Shown in pieces: positions 1 to 8,515 of a stretch of DNA of 64,000 nt. The notes below the pieces were generated by a model. The model saw only the letters and a program-made list of their open reading frames with translations, searched no databases and was not told the origin of the DNA. Origin of the DNA: Candidatus Rifleibacteriota bacterium (GTDB taxonomy: Bacteria > Muiribacteriota > Ozemobacteria > Ozemobacterales > Ozemobacteraceae); contig JADFZL010000018.1 of the NCBI GenBank assembly GCA_015232575.1, positions 1 through 64,000 of the forward strand, given 5' to 3'. The position numbers were made by a program, and so were the translations under genes. Within the stretch, counting starts at the first letter, position 1. Each line of letters begins with the position of its first letter.

Positions 1-338
1 TTTAACTCAGTGCTTTCACTATCTCTTGAGCGGTACCCTCGCGACTTCGCTTGAGGGTGAAAATGAGTTTATCATAAGTGCCTTTCATTGTCAATATAAA
101 TGTCAAAAAAATATTATTTTTTTTAGTAATCTCAGACTTTTTTGAATAGAAAGCTTTCTGATTGCATATTCGGGCGGAATTAAAACGAAAATATTGCAAA
201 CTCGATTTCCTCCTGAATCAGGAAGCCAGAATTTCCATTGTAGTGTAGTGTCCGCGATTTCATGTATCTTCCCAAGCAGCAGTGCGAATAATTATTAAGG
301 TTTGACGAAATGTACACATATCATTGAAAAGAAATTGG
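1..338. other. Intergenic region with no recognised gene
   Basis: I see no convincing gene here. The only open frame, on the minus strand at 2-199, is low in complexity and overlaps a promoter-like sequence, so I do not call it. A GC-rich inverted repeat lies at about 36-57 (arms CCCTC/GAGGG with GCG/CGC inside) and would form a hairpin near the 5' end of a leftward transcript. The adjoining gene would lie beyond the left edge. Confidence 0.5.
66..94 (-). promoter_or_regulatory. Leftward sigma70-like promoter
   Basis: On the minus strand there is a perfect TTGACA at 94-89, a 17-nt spacer and TAAACT at 71-66 (4 of 6 matches to TATAAT). A second TTGACA lies just upstream at 106-101. The predicted transcript runs left off the window and begins with the hairpin at 36-57. 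What it drives is not visible. Confidence 0.45.
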
Positions 339-1328
339 TTAGTTTTTCAGAGGAATTTTTGCAATTCTTGAATGTTCTATAAACCCGGCCTTTTCTGCTA
401 TTCTTATTGAGGGATAATTATCTCCCTGAACCAGATAGATTATTGTTTTACTGGAAAGGTCTTCATGAGAAACTACTTCTGAGAGCAAGAGGCACCCGGC
501 TCCCATATTTCTGAAAGCCGGATCAGTTTCAATATAGCATTCTACTGAATTTTCTGTATTGTGAATTGGCTTAACCAGTGAAATAATTTGCTTTGACATT
601 GTCATGTAAGAAGATTTTACCAGCGGATTTTTCACGCTGATAATCAGAGGGAAATCGGTATTTTCATTATTCATTTCACAAAATTTCCTCTGAATGACAC
701 TCTGAACTTTTTGAAATTCCTGGAGTTTCTGAATTTTCATGAGTTTCTGTACTTTGTGACATTTCAGAGCATTCTGCTGTTTCTCTTCTTTTAGAAAATC
801 GCATGAATTTTCTAACACCCCGTTGATAGGAAAAATTGCGGTATTCTCACCGAAATACTGAAAAGACGCTGGATGAGTCAAGCTGATTTTTTCGACGCAG
901 CTTTCATTAAACTGCTCATCGCTTTTATCATTTAGGTCTGATTTTGGGGGAAGAATAAACCTTATTATCTGTTTCTCAGGGGGTAGTTCGCCGACAATTT
1001 TTTCAGCGCCTTCAAAAAGCACTTGAAATTCGATATCTTCAGGCAGAGATTTCGCACATTCCAGACATTTTGCCGGATCACCAAATGAGTGGGCTATATT
1101 CCAATCTCCTGAGCCTTCTGCTGCAAATGAAAGAACGAAACCCGACAAAGGTGACGGGGACCGATACTCTTCATCGAAAAGAATAAGTGAAATGCAATTG
1201 CTGGTTTTCGAATCAGAATGTTCTTCCGGGGCCGCTTTCTGCAAGTTAAATCTGTGAATTTCCTCGTTGTAAACTATTTCATCAAGTGATTCAATGAAAG
1301 CTTGCAGAAATTCGCGCAAGTTCCTCAC
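339..1328 (-). CDS. GNAT-family N-acetyltransferase-like protein
   Basis: This 329-residue protein has a long, unrecognised N-terminal part of about 200 residues and a C-terminal GNAT-like fold. The sequence RNMGAG matches the acetyl-CoA-binding R-x-x-G-x-G/A loop, and NYPSIRIAEKAGF matches the conserved strand/helix after it. GNAT enzymes transfer an acetyl group from acetyl-CoA to an amine; the substrate here is unknown. The start is GTG, and it overlaps the stop of the pseudopilin upstream as GTGA, so the two are probably translationally coupled. It is the last gene of the minus-strand pseudopilin locus. It could modify a locus protein, but nothing in the sequence shows that. Confidence 0.6.
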   Translation of the reverse strand: MRNLREFLQAFIESLDEIVYNEEIHRFNLQKAAPEEHSDSKTSNCISLILFDEEYRSPSPLSGFVLSFAAEGSGDWNIAHSFGDPAKCLECAKSLPEDIEFQVLFEGAEKIVGELPPEKQIIRFILPPKSDLNDKSDEQFNESCVEKISLTHPASFQYFGENTAIFPINGVLENSCDFLKEEKQQNALKCHKVQKLMKIQKLQEFQKVQSVIQRKFCEMNNENTDFPLIISVKNPLVKSSYMTMSKQIISLVKPIHNTENSVECYIETDPAFRNMGAGCLLLSEVVSHEDLSSKTIIYLVQGDNYPSIRIAEKAGFIEHSRIAKIPLKN

Positions 1329-1945
1329 GGAATTCCCTTTTGAACAAATTCGCCTTTTAATTTCAGGTTGAGAAAAACCGGAAATATCTTTCTGTTTAAG
1401 ATTACTGGCGTCGCCTGGTCAAGCTGTTTCACGCGATTTTCGAGTTCAAAATTCAGATCAAAATGAATACTTGTTGGAGCAGTGGCATTTTCAGGCTCTG
1501 AAACGACTTTTAATTCAAATTTCCTGCACCTGTTTTTCATCAGATTCAGGAATTTGCTTCCCGACTCCCTCGAAATGAGACCTTTTTTCTCATCATATAC
1601 AATAACAACTTTTTCAATTTTTTCCGACTTCCGCCGGAAAAAATTGAACGCCCCGTCCGCCGAAATAGTCAGAATTTCCTTCCATTTAGACGGATCACCA
1701 TCAGGGAAATCTACACATTGAAGATCTTCAATCAGGATTCTTGATAACTGCCATGCCTCTGCAACACTTTCGACCTTATCATCAACTTTCATGTACAACC
1801 TTGAATAGTGCTGAAAGAATTTATATAAAACTCCGGTCATAACTGCAAATATTCCCACCGCTACAATTAGTTCGGCGACAGTAAAAGCGGACCTTCTATG
1901 CGAATGCGAGTGAACTTTCAAAGTTTTCCACCTCTGCCACTGCAT
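1325..1945 (-). CDS. Pseudopilin with prepilin N-terminus (GspJ-like)
   Basis: A 206-residue protein with a class III (prepilin) signal: a basic leader ending RRSA, then FTVAE with Glu at position +5 of the mature protein, then a hydrophobic stretch of about 20 residues. The residue before the predicted cleavage site is Ala, not the usual Gly. Its length and globular C-terminal part resemble minor pseudopilins of the GspJ/PilW type, which sit at the tip of a pseudopilus. It overlaps the upstream pseudopilin by 28 nt and the downstream GNAT gene by 4 nt, so the three form one transcription unit. The start at 1945 places a normal short leader before the cleavage site. Confidence 0.75.
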   Translation of the reverse strand: MQWQRWKTLKVHSHSHRRSAFTVAELIVAVGIFAVMTGVLYKFFQHYSRLYMKVDDKVESVAEAWQLSRILIEDLQCVDFPDGDPSKWKEILTISADGAFNFFRRKSEKIEKVVIVYDEKKGLISRESGSKFLNLMKNRCRKFELKVVSEPENATAPTSIHFDLNFELENRVKQLDQATPVILNRKIFPVFLNLKLKGEFVQKGIP

Positions 1946-2346
1946 AAAATTCTGTAAATTTCAATATTGGCTCTTGGCTGATCAGTTACTTTAAGAGATG
2001 CGATAATTTTTACAGAATTTTCATCTATTTTTTCAATCGACAATATCCGTGAAAAGCCTTCAGGAAGTTTTGACATCAGCAGTTTCGGTGAACCTGAGTC
2101 ACTTCCAAGCGGGTAAGAAATTTCATTAGCCCCAATATCAAATTTCCCATCAGACAATTTTTTCAATTCTATCATGCTGACCTGATTAACAAGTTCAATC
2201 GCAGCGGTGTAAGACAACACTTTCAAATGAATGACCTTTGAATTTTCGATATTGAACGAAAATAGGCTTGTAATGGGAATTGCAGCCACGATAAAGCAAA
2301 CCGCAGCCAATACAGCCTCAATCAGTCCAAACGCTTTTCTTTTCAT
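1918..2346 (-). CDS. Pseudopilin (GspI-like minor pilin)
   Basis: A 142-residue protein with a short leader (MKRKA), then FGLIE with Glu at +5, then a long hydrophobic helix. This is the N-methylation/cleavage signature of type IV pilin-like proteins processed by prepilin peptidase. Ala again occupies the position before the cleavage site. Its size fits a GspI- or PilV-like minor pseudopilin. It overlaps the next gene by 28 nt. The large PilX-like protein lies upstream, across a repeat-containing 225-nt gap. No prepilin peptidase gene is in this window. Confidence 0.75.
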   Translation of the reverse strand: MKRKAFGLIEAVLAAVCFIVAAIPITSLFSFNIENSKVIHLKVLSYTAAIELVNQVSMIELKKLSDGKFDIGANEISYPLGSDSGSPKLLMSKLPEGFSRILSIEKIDENSVKIIASLKVTDQPRANIEIYRILCSGRGGKL

Positions 2347-2436
2347 TTTTGCTTTTCACCTGAATTTTGCAGTCATCCAAATGCACCCATTAAGTATGCA
2401 AGCCCCACACGCTGAGCCTAAATATGCGTTAACTTA

Positions 2437-2490
2437 AGCTCCAGAATTCCTATTTTTGTCATTTCGACCGAGGGGAGAAATCTAGCATAC
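2437..2490. repeat. Dispersed repeat family A, copy 1
   Basis: This copy contains AGCTCCAGAATTCC followed by GTCATTTCGACCGAGGGGAG. The same unit, or its inverted partner ending in TTCGTTCGAGATGAC, recurs near 9940, 12882, 14584 and 59744, always between genes. Confidence 0.75.
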
Positions 2491-2514
2491 AACTTACCCC
2501 CAACTTTCACTTCA

Positions 2515-2562
2515 TTTGCATGTAATTTCAATTTGCTATCCAAAATTGAAATTAAATGCAAA
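2515..2562. repeat. Hairpin repeat family B, copy 1
   Basis: A long imperfect inverted repeat: left arm 2515-2534 (TTTGCATGTAATTTCAATTT), a 7-nt loop, and right arm 2542-2562. It lies just beyond the stop of the large PilX-like gene (minus strand) and may end or stabilise that transcript. A related hairpin lies at 13021-13060. Confidence 0.7.
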
Positions 2563-2571
2563 TTTCAGATT

Positions 2572-4641
2572 TCATTTTAAGTCGTAATCCCATCTATCAT
2601 AGAAATCAGAAATCTGCGCTGAGTACAAATCATAATTAATGGCAGCCGACGGATCAAAAAGACTGTCATAAGTTAGAGTTCCGCCGCTCTTTATTGAATC
2701 GGGGTGAAGCTTTTCAACAGCAATTCCGCCTTCAATATTTACCGGAGAAGTGGATTTGTTTACAACGGTTCCTTCAAGAGCGACGAGGAACGCCTGTATT
2801 TTTTCGTTAGTTCCATGTAATTCTATATCGCCCCCACTGCTTATGCAAGAGAAAACACCCGCTTTCTGTCTTGAGATACCGCCCTTGATAACAATATTTC
2901 CCTTTACTATTAAAACCCCTGAATTTTCATAAACCACCCCGGCCGGAATTATTACGGGGCCTTTTTTCACCAGAACCGTCTGTCCGACAAGGTTCATTTT
3001 TCCGTTAATAACAAATCTTTCAATGAATTCACTATTATCTGAACATGTCATCGTAATGCGATCTGAAATCAACTTTTCTGTTGTGACCTTATTCAGGTCA
3101 GCTTTATATAGTGTGTTCGTGCTACTTTCATCAAGTATCTTGAAATCTTTTGCATTTATCAGATTATCAAGTTTTGTCTTTGATTTGAATGAATCTGGTG
3201 GTGGAAACTGTTTGGTTGAATCCATGAGATAATTGTACACCTTGTTATATTCTTCCATGCAAAGTTTTGAAGAAAAATTCATATATTCTGTTTTTGAAGA
3301 AAAAAGGTCTTTTATTGAAAAACTGCTGACATCGTAAGTCTGGCCATTAGATTTAACCTTGAAGGTTGTCAATCTCGTTACGTTCTGCCAGAAATCTACC
3401 TGTCCGCCCGTGGAAGTCTGATAATCGGAAGGTGTATTCAACATTGCCAGTATGCCATCGGGCTTGCCATCTGAATCAGTGTCTGCCATAAGTGCGGAAT
3501 ACTGCGGAAAAACTCGTTTTACCTTTCCTGCAACCATTGCCGGAGAAGGATTTTTCAGATTTCCATACAAGTGAAGAATTGAAGATTTTTTTGTACGAGA
3601 TTTTGAATCAGAAGTCGGAAAATATCTTCCCAAAGTTCTATTGTAATTCATATCCTGAGGCACCGGATTGGTATTATCAAGCACGTAAAATCCAAAAAAC
3701 GCACCCTGAACTGACAGATTAACCTGCAAAATCGGTGAATCTGAAATTTTGGTTTTCTGGGAAAACTTTCCCGGAAGATTGTTAAAATTAAACAATGGAG
3801 CCTTGTTTTCAGGTTTTGTAATGGGAAAGAACTGAAAAAACTCGCCATATTCAGGATTTCCGCCGGAAGTTATGTGCAGCTGAATTTCGTCGTCTCCGCC
3901 TAGAAAAATACAGGCGTTATTCTTCAATTCAGTTTCTTTAACCTTTGCATTGTTGAAGACAATCAAAGGCATATAAGAATTTGCCAGAGCTTCAATATTC
4001 TTTCCATCAATGGTGTTTTCGAAACAATTGTATCCTTCGCTGTTTTCATTTGTCTTTTCAGGATTTTTTACAAAGAGAGAGAACCTTGAAACTACCGCAG
4101 GCGATAGCCTCTGGATTTTACATGGTTTGCTGAAAAAATAGCTTTTGCTGAAATTTTTCAGATGCAGTTTACCGATTGAAATTTCGATCTGAAGGACCGA
4201 CTTAAACAGTTTTTCACGTTTATCATTCCATTCAGATGATGGAAAAATAGTTTCGGCATCAGCGAATGTGCCTGAAAACGAATATTTTATATGACTGAAC
4301 TCTTTTCGCGAAGAAAAATCAATTTTACTTTCAATTTTGCTTTTATCTATGTTAACAGCTTTTGGAAATGCAGAAATATCGCTTTCAAGCAAATCACGAA
4401 AAACAGAAGAACTGGAATCTTTTAAAGCCTCTGACAATTCTCCGAAAAACACATTTGCTATTTCCATGGCTGCAAAGTCGGAGAGGGTTGAATTTGAATG
4501 GATTACAATAAAATTTGTCTTATCTGACAACGACTTGTACAAGACGCTTCCGAAAAGTCCGGTAATGATAATTATTCCCATAACAATCAGCATCATGCTT
4601 CCACTTCTTCCATGACATGGTGAAACACGATTTCCAATCAT
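2572..4641 (-). CDS. Large PilX-like pseudopilus protein
   Basis: A 689-residue protein with an N-terminal hydrophobic segment (residues about 16-37, starting SMMLIVMGIIIITGLFG) preceded by a short basic leader. This resembles PilX/GspK-type proteins that cap pilus tips, although the Glu+5 signature is absent. The C-terminal 180 residues alternate short hydrophobic strands with Gly/Asn turns (GVLIVKGNIVIKGG), suggesting a beta-solenoid. A similar architecture occurs in the 812-residue protein at 10365-12803, so the two are probably paralogues. The start at 4641 has a GAGG site about 8 nt upstream. It lies between the secreted EF-hand gene and two pseudopilins. Function by sequence alone is unknown. 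Confidence 0.6.
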   Translation of the reverse strand: MIGNRVSPCHGRSGSMMLIVMGIIIITGLFGSVLYKSLSDKTNFIVIHSNSTLSDFAAMEIANVFFGELSEALKDSSSSVFRDLLESDISAFPKAVNIDKSKIESKIDFSSRKEFSHIKYSFSGTFADAETIFPSSEWNDKREKLFKSVLQIEISIGKLHLKNFSKSYFFSKPCKIQRLSPAVVSRFSLFVKNPEKTNENSEGYNCFENTIDGKNIEALANSYMPLIVFNNAKVKETELKNNACIFLGGDDEIQLHITSGGNPEYGEFFQFFPITKPENKAPLFNFNNLPGKFSQKTKISDSPILQVNLSVQGAFFGFYVLDNTNPVPQDMNYNRTLGRYFPTSDSKSRTKKSSILHLYGNLKNPSPAMVAGKVKRVFPQYSALMADTDSDGKPDGILAMLNTPSDYQTSTGGQVDFWQNVTRLTTFKVKSNGQTYDVSSFSIKDLFSSKTEYMNFSSKLCMEEYNKVYNYLMDSTKQFPPPDSFKSKTKLDNLINAKDFKILDESSTNTLYKADLNKVTTEKLISDRITMTCSDNSEFIERFVINGKMNLVGQTVLVKKGPVIIPAGVVYENSGVLIVKGNIVIKGGISRQKAGVFSCISSGGDIELHGTNEKIQAFLVALEGTVVNKSTSPVNIEGGIAVEKLHPDSIKSGGTLTYDSLFDPSAAINYDLYSAQISDFYDRWDYDLK

Positions 4642-4677
4642 TTATTGTTCCTCACAATTAGACATTTACAGATTCTT

Positions 4678-5730
4678 CTAGTTCCCTGGTCCTGGCGGCG
4701 GAGGAGCATTGCTGGGAAAATAAGGTGGACGAAATTCAACAGGCCATTCGTTTGGTGGAACTGGCTTTCCCTTGCTGTCTTTCAGAAGAAATTCTCCACC
4801 AGGCAATCTTTCAAATATTCCGGAAATTTTTGATGCGAAGGTCCTTAAACCGGTTACAGCAAATTCAACTCTGGGAGGAATAATGCCCGGTGGCAGAGGA
4901 ATTGGGTTTCCAAACTTATCGATAACAATAAGTTTCCCTTCCGGATCACGGATTGTTCTGTTTCCGGATTTGTCTGCAAAATTCTGAATACGATTTTCGA
5001 TTTGCAGTATTGAAATTTCCTTTGGCGGAACAGCACCCGCTGGAATATTCCCCGCAGGCGACTTTGTGGAAGAAGCAGTAACGGTCTGAGAGGCATTTGA
5101 TGGCGAACTAACCGGCTGTTGTCCATTCGGGTAAGAGGTATTATTCAGATAGGCATTCTGTAATACAGAAAGATTCTGTTTCAGAGCAACTTCAGAAGGC
5201 GATGGAATAAATTCTGGCATACTGAGCTTCTGATCTGAATTTCTATCGTGCAACTGAAAATATTCATATGGATCAATGTTGACTGGCAATCTGCCATCAG
5301 AAACTATTTTACTGAACTGATCTCTTGAAAGAAATTCGGTCGGACCTCCGGAATAACTTATAAAATCTTTTCTGGTAGCCTGAATATAATCAAAAATTAC
5401 TTCGTCAGCTAATCCGGGGACGCTGTCAGAAATGATGGTTACAGGGTTCTGAAGAGGTTGGTTTTCTGGGAGAAGCATTTCATATAGATTTCCCGAAGGC
5501 AGTTCAGATGGAGAGATCTGAAGATAAGCCTTAAAAGCAGATTCTACACTTTCCAGTCGATCAGGAATATTAAAAATTATGTTCAACGCACTTTTAAGAT
5601 CTCCCGGTGACTCATCTGCCGCAAAAGCTGATATAAACGTGAAAAGCATGAATACAACGGTTAATGAAGTAATAAGACATGTTTGGAAAAATTTCAAAGA
5701 AAAAGCATTTCGAAATAATACCTGTATCAT
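4678..5730 (-). CDS. Secreted EF-hand protein with LPPP-type repeats
   Basis: A 350-residue protein with a signal peptide (cleavage likely after A35-F36-A37). Residues 162-173 form a complete EF-hand loop (DRNSDQKLSMPE), with calcium ligands at positions 1, 3, 5 and 12. After a Ser/Thr/Pro linker, residues 244-285 (RDPEGKLIVIDKFGNPIPLP) and, more weakly, 297-330 (LLKDSKGKPVPP) resemble the 50-residue repeat of the protein at 6983-7795. The C-terminus is Pro/Gly-rich. The ATG overlaps the stop of the anti-sigma gene (ATGA), so synthesis is coupled to it. It is probably a periplasmic or surface calcium-binding partner of the repeat protein; the role is not known. Confidence 0.65.
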   Translation of the reverse strand: MIQVLFRNAFSLKFFQTCLITSLTVVFMLFTFISAFAADESPGDLKSALNIIFNIPDRLESVESAFKAYLQISPSELPSGNLYEMLLPENQPLQNPVTIISDSVPGLADEVIFDYIQATRKDFISYSGGPTEFLSRDQFSKIVSDGRLPVNIDPYEYFQLHDRNSDQKLSMPEFIPSPSEVALKQNLSVLQNAYLNNTSYPNGQQPVSSPSNASQTVTASSTKSPAGNIPAGAVPPKEISILQIENRIQNFADKSGNRTIRDPEGKLIVIDKFGNPIPLPPGIIPPRVEFAVTGLRTFASKISGIFERLPGGEFLLKDSKGKPVPPNEWPVEFRPPYFPSNAPPPPGPGN

Positions 5731-6914
5731 TGTCCAAACACCTCCTCAGGATTATGAATATCTTCAGAACCAGTAGAAAGTGTTTCTGAATCAACAGGAG
5801 TTTTTATTAGATCCACTGTGGTACTCGCAACAGACGCAATATTAGCATCAGAATCATGAATCAAAACAGAATCTGAAGCAGCAAAAACATCAGAACCAAT
5901 TGCATTAGTTGAAGATGCATTTACATGAACTGGAATAGCGACAGAAATAGACGCTGCGGCGGCTTCATTATGCAAAGATAAAGAATTTGATGCAACAGTG
6001 TTCTGAAGGTCAGAGGCAACTGGTATGATTTTTTCAGATTCTATTCTATCCAGAATGGGTTGTACAATTTTTCCCATGTCCTGAAAATTCGCTTCAGAAA
6101 TAATATTTTTTAATCTCTCATCTATTTTAATTAATCCGGTCTGGTAATTTGAATTGCATACCAGAATTTCACCTGAATTGATTGACGCAGTAAAGGTTCC
6201 GCATTTTACAGAGACTTTTCCATTCGTCAAAGATAGCAATGAAGCATCTTTGCTGGCAAGAACTTCGAATTCTGTACCGGTAACAATAATTTCCATAACA
6301 GGTGTTGAGACACAAAAAACTTTTTTCTCAGAGTTTAATGTTTCGCTACGAATTAACAGTTTTGCGATGCCTTCATGAATTTTAATTCCTGAATCACTGA
6401 AATTCAGTACAGTTCCTCTGCAAACCATAAAATTAACATTTTTTGTCATTTCAACAGAGGTATTTTCAGATGCTTTGAAAATTTCTGTTTCAACATGATC
6501 TGAATCAATTTTTTGAAGATTCCCAGAGATAATCTTTGCATATACGCTGTCAGAAACCCTTATTAAAGAAGTCTTATCGAAAGAGAATTTTGTAAATACT
6601 GCAACGACAAGCAGCAATGCAAGAGCAGGGACAAGAATATTTCCCATTCCAGCATTAAACCATGAAATGATATCTCTCAGGAAATCAGAAGGAGCCGATA
6701 CTTGCTGGCTTTCAGGGAATTTAAATTGAGAGGGTTTTCCAGGATCAAAATCAACATAAAAAGATTTATAGTTCTTTAACAGCTTATTGTATTTATCAAG
6801 TTCTTTTGAGCATCCAGAGCATGTTTTAGCATGTGCTTCAAAAGCATCTCTTTCAGATGTCAAATCGCCATCAATGAAAGACGAAATCTTTTCTCTGAAT
6901 GATCTGCAATCCAT
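5727..6914 (-). CDS. Zinc-finger/FecR-type transmembrane anti-sigma factor
   Basis: A 395-residue protein. The cytoplasmic N-terminus carries a zf-HC2 anti-sigma zinc motif (Cys3, then H28-x3-C32-x2-C35), which in this family binds and holds an ECF sigma factor. A transmembrane segment follows near residues 92-112 (LVPALALLLVVAVF), then a FecR-like periplasmic domain (about 150-275, including VFCVSTPVMEIIVTGTEFEV) and a long Ser/Ala/Asp/Val-rich tail. I place the start at ATG 6914 because AAAGGA lies 9 nt upstream; a TTG two codons earlier is less likely. The cognate sigma is probably the ECF gene at 7895-8515, with the repeat-protein gene in between. The protein ends NPEEVFGQ, close to NPEGAFSE at the end of that neighbour. 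Confidence 0.8.
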   Translation of the reverse strand: MDCRSFREKISSFIDGDLTSERDAFEAHAKTCSGCSKELDKYNKLLKNYKSFYVDFDPGKPSQFKFPESQQVSAPSDFLRDIISWFNAGMGNILVPALALLLVVAVFTKFSFDKTSLIRVSDSVYAKIISGNLQKIDSDHVETEIFKASENTSVEMTKNVNFMVCRGTVLNFSDSGIKIHEGIAKLLIRSETLNSEKKVFCVSTPVMEIIVTGTEFEVLASKDASLLSLTNGKVSVKCGTFTASINSGEILVCNSNYQTGLIKIDERLKNIISEANFQDMGKIVQPILDRIESEKIIPVASDLQNTVASNSLSLHNEAAAASISVAIPVHVNASSTNAIGSDVFAASDSVLIHDSDANIASVASTTVDLIKTPVDSETLSTGSEDIHNPEEVFGQ

Positions 6915-6982
6915 TTTCAAAGGTCCTTTCTAACAACAAGCCAGACCATATCTGGTCTGGCTGCGTATTTTCTGCAAAAAAT

Positions 6983-7795
6983 TTACTCCGAAAATGCTCC
7001 CTCTGGATTGCTGACGCTTTCAGAAGCATTTGAATCAACTTTTTCACCTGTTGTAGTTGAAGAAGAGTCTTCGATAGTGGTAGTACCTGATGAAACATCG
7101 GTATCAACAGAATTTACATCTATTTCCCCATGAAGAATATGTGGCGGAGGAAGCTTCACTTCGTTGCCATCAGCATCTTTCATTATCAATCTACCCTGCT
7201 CATCGCGTGAAAGAGTGTATCCATGCTTCTTTGCATAAGCAGTAATTATTGCTTCAAATTTCTTAATTGAAAACGGAGGATGCGCTGGGGGCGGTGGAAG
7301 CTTTACTTCTTTCCCGTCGGCGTCTTTCATTATAAGTCTGCCTTCGCTGTCTGTTGCCAGTGTCAAGCCTTTTTCCTTTGCGAAGTTTGTTATTATTTTT
7401 TCCATTTCTTCTTTGGAAGGCATTTTTCCGTGTCCTGGAGGCGGTGGAAGCTTTACTTCTTTACCGTCGGCGTCTTTCATTATAAGCCTGCCTTCGCTGT
7501 CTGTTGCCAGTGTCAAGCCTTTTTCCTTTGCAAAGTCTGTTATTATCTTTTCCATTTCTTCTTTGGAAGGCATTTTTCGGTGTCCTGGAGGCGGTGGAAG
7601 CTTTACTACTTTGCCGTCGGCATCTTTCATTATCATTCTGCCTTCGCTGTCGCTCGCCAGTGTCAGACCTTTCTTTGCTGCGAAGTCTTTCATCGCATTT
7701 TCCATAGCTTCTTTGTCTGCTGGCTGTGCAAATATTACTGCTGCACTGAAAACTGCACCGAATAGGAGAGCTCTTCCAAACTTTTGAATATTCAT
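6983..7795 (-). CDS. Secreted protein with four 50-residue LPPPP repeats
   Basis: A 270-residue protein. I place the start at ATG 7795 because AGGAGG lies just upstream and a signal peptide follows immediately (cleavage after A23, VIFA|Q). An upstream in-frame ATG at 7879 has no such site. Residues about 27-226 are four tandem units of 50 residues, each with a helix-like half, the core EGRLIMKDADG and the ending KLPPPP. The two middle units are almost identical in protein and DNA. A Ser/Thr/Glu-rich tail follows and ends NPEGAFSE. I recognise no named family. It sits between the ECF sigma and anti-sigma genes, so it is probably under their control or part of the signal they sense. Confidence 0.7.
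   Translation of the reverse strand: MNIQKFGRALLFGAVFSAAVIFAQPADKEAMENAMKDFAAKKGLTLASDSEGRMIMKDADGKVVKLPPPPGHRKMPSKEEMEKIITDFAKEKGLTLATDSEGRLIMKDADGKEVKLPPPPGHGKMPSKEEMEKIITNFAKEKGLTLATDSEGRLIMKDADGKEVKLPPPPAHPPFSIKKFEAIITAYAKKHGYTLSRDEQGRLIMKDADGNEVKLPPPHILHGEIDVNSVDTDVSSGTTTIEDSSSTTTGEKVDSNASESVSNPEGAFSE
7141..7720. repeat. Tandem 150-bp coding repeats
   Basis: Four head-to-tail 150-bp units encode the 50-residue repeats of the secreted protein. The two central units are nearly identical at the nucleotide level, and the outer two have diverged. This indicates recent duplication or gene conversion. Copy number may vary between strains and be collapsed in short-read assemblies. Confidence 0.8.
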
Positions 7796-7894
7796 GTGTT
7801 CCTCCTGGTTAATCTTTGCTTTTTTCACCATTTTGGTGTTTCCGTATAATAAGACGAAGCACTTATTGTTTTGTGACAAAAAATAAAAAAAATA

Positions 7895-8515
7895 TTAAAA
7901 ATCTTTCGGCTGACTATCACGAAGAAAACGAAGCGCCCTGGAAGCCTTTTGCCTGGCTGAATCGGAAGAAATGTCCAGAATTTCTGTGATTTCTTCATAA
8001 CTCAATTCTTCAGCATAACGCATCCACAAAATCATTCCCTCAATCGGCGAGAGCTTATCGATCATTCCAAGGATATCTCTTTCAGTGAAACTGTCATCAT
8101 CTGGTGAGCTATCAAAAGAAGCAAATTTCTCAGCAGAATTGTCGAAAATAACCTGGCGTTTTTCCGAACTTTTGATTGAACGCTGATAATCGACACACGT
8201 ACGAAAACCAATCTGTAATACCCAGCTTTTAAACCTTCCGGGGTTTTTCAATTTCTGAAGAGAGGTAAAAGCACGCGAAAAGATTTCCTGACAAAGATCA
8301 TCTACCAGGTTTCTGTTTCTGAAATAATTCCAGACCTGAACGCGTACAAGTTTTTGATATCGATTAAATAGATTACTGAAGCTCTCTTTTCGTCCTCTTA
8401 AAGTGTTTTCAACATCTCTTCGATCATCAACATTTTCTGAAATCGTTTTATTTTCGACTGTTCCATCTTTATGCTGGCCAACAGCCGGCAATTTATCACT
8501 CATGGCATGTTTCAT
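7895..8515 (-). CDS. ECF-type RNA polymerase sigma factor
   Basis: A 206-residue sigma-70 family protein of extracytoplasmic-function type. Region 2 spans about residues 45-115 (with VDDLCQEIFSRAF and a conserved W/FK-W motif, RFKSWVLQIGFR), and region 4 about 150-200 (LSPIEGMILWMRY, then LSYEEITEILDIS as the -35-binding helix-turn-helix). An unconserved N-terminal 40 residues precede. The start at 8515 overlaps the upstream pseudopilin by 20 nt; an ATG at 8503 is also possible, and neither has a clear ribosome site. It probably recruits RNA polymerase to this locus and is held by the zinc-finger/FecR protein two genes downstream. Confidence 0.9.
   Translation of the reverse strand: MKHAMSDKLPAVGQHKDGTVENKTISENVDDRRDVENTLRGRKESFSNLFNRYQKLVRVQVWNYFRNRNLVDDLCQEIFSRAFTSLQKLKNPGRFKSWVLQIGFRTCVDYQRSIKSSEKRQVIFDNSAEKFASFDSSPDDDSFTERDILGMIDKLSPIEGMILWMRYAEELSYEEITEILDISSDSARQKASRALRFLRDSQPKDF

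Noticed and set aside
2..199. A 65-residue open frame on the minus strand
   Set aside because: Low complexity, overlaps a promoter-like sequence and has no ribosome site or recognisable motif.
7141..7720. Regularly spaced repeats that might be a CRISPR array
   Set aside because: The units are contiguous, 150 bp long and coding; there are no unique spacers or cas genes.
7280..7787. Plus-strand open frames rich in aromatic residues and Ser
   Set aside because: They are the antisense of the 150-bp repeats; the minus strand has the signal peptide and a strong ribosome site.
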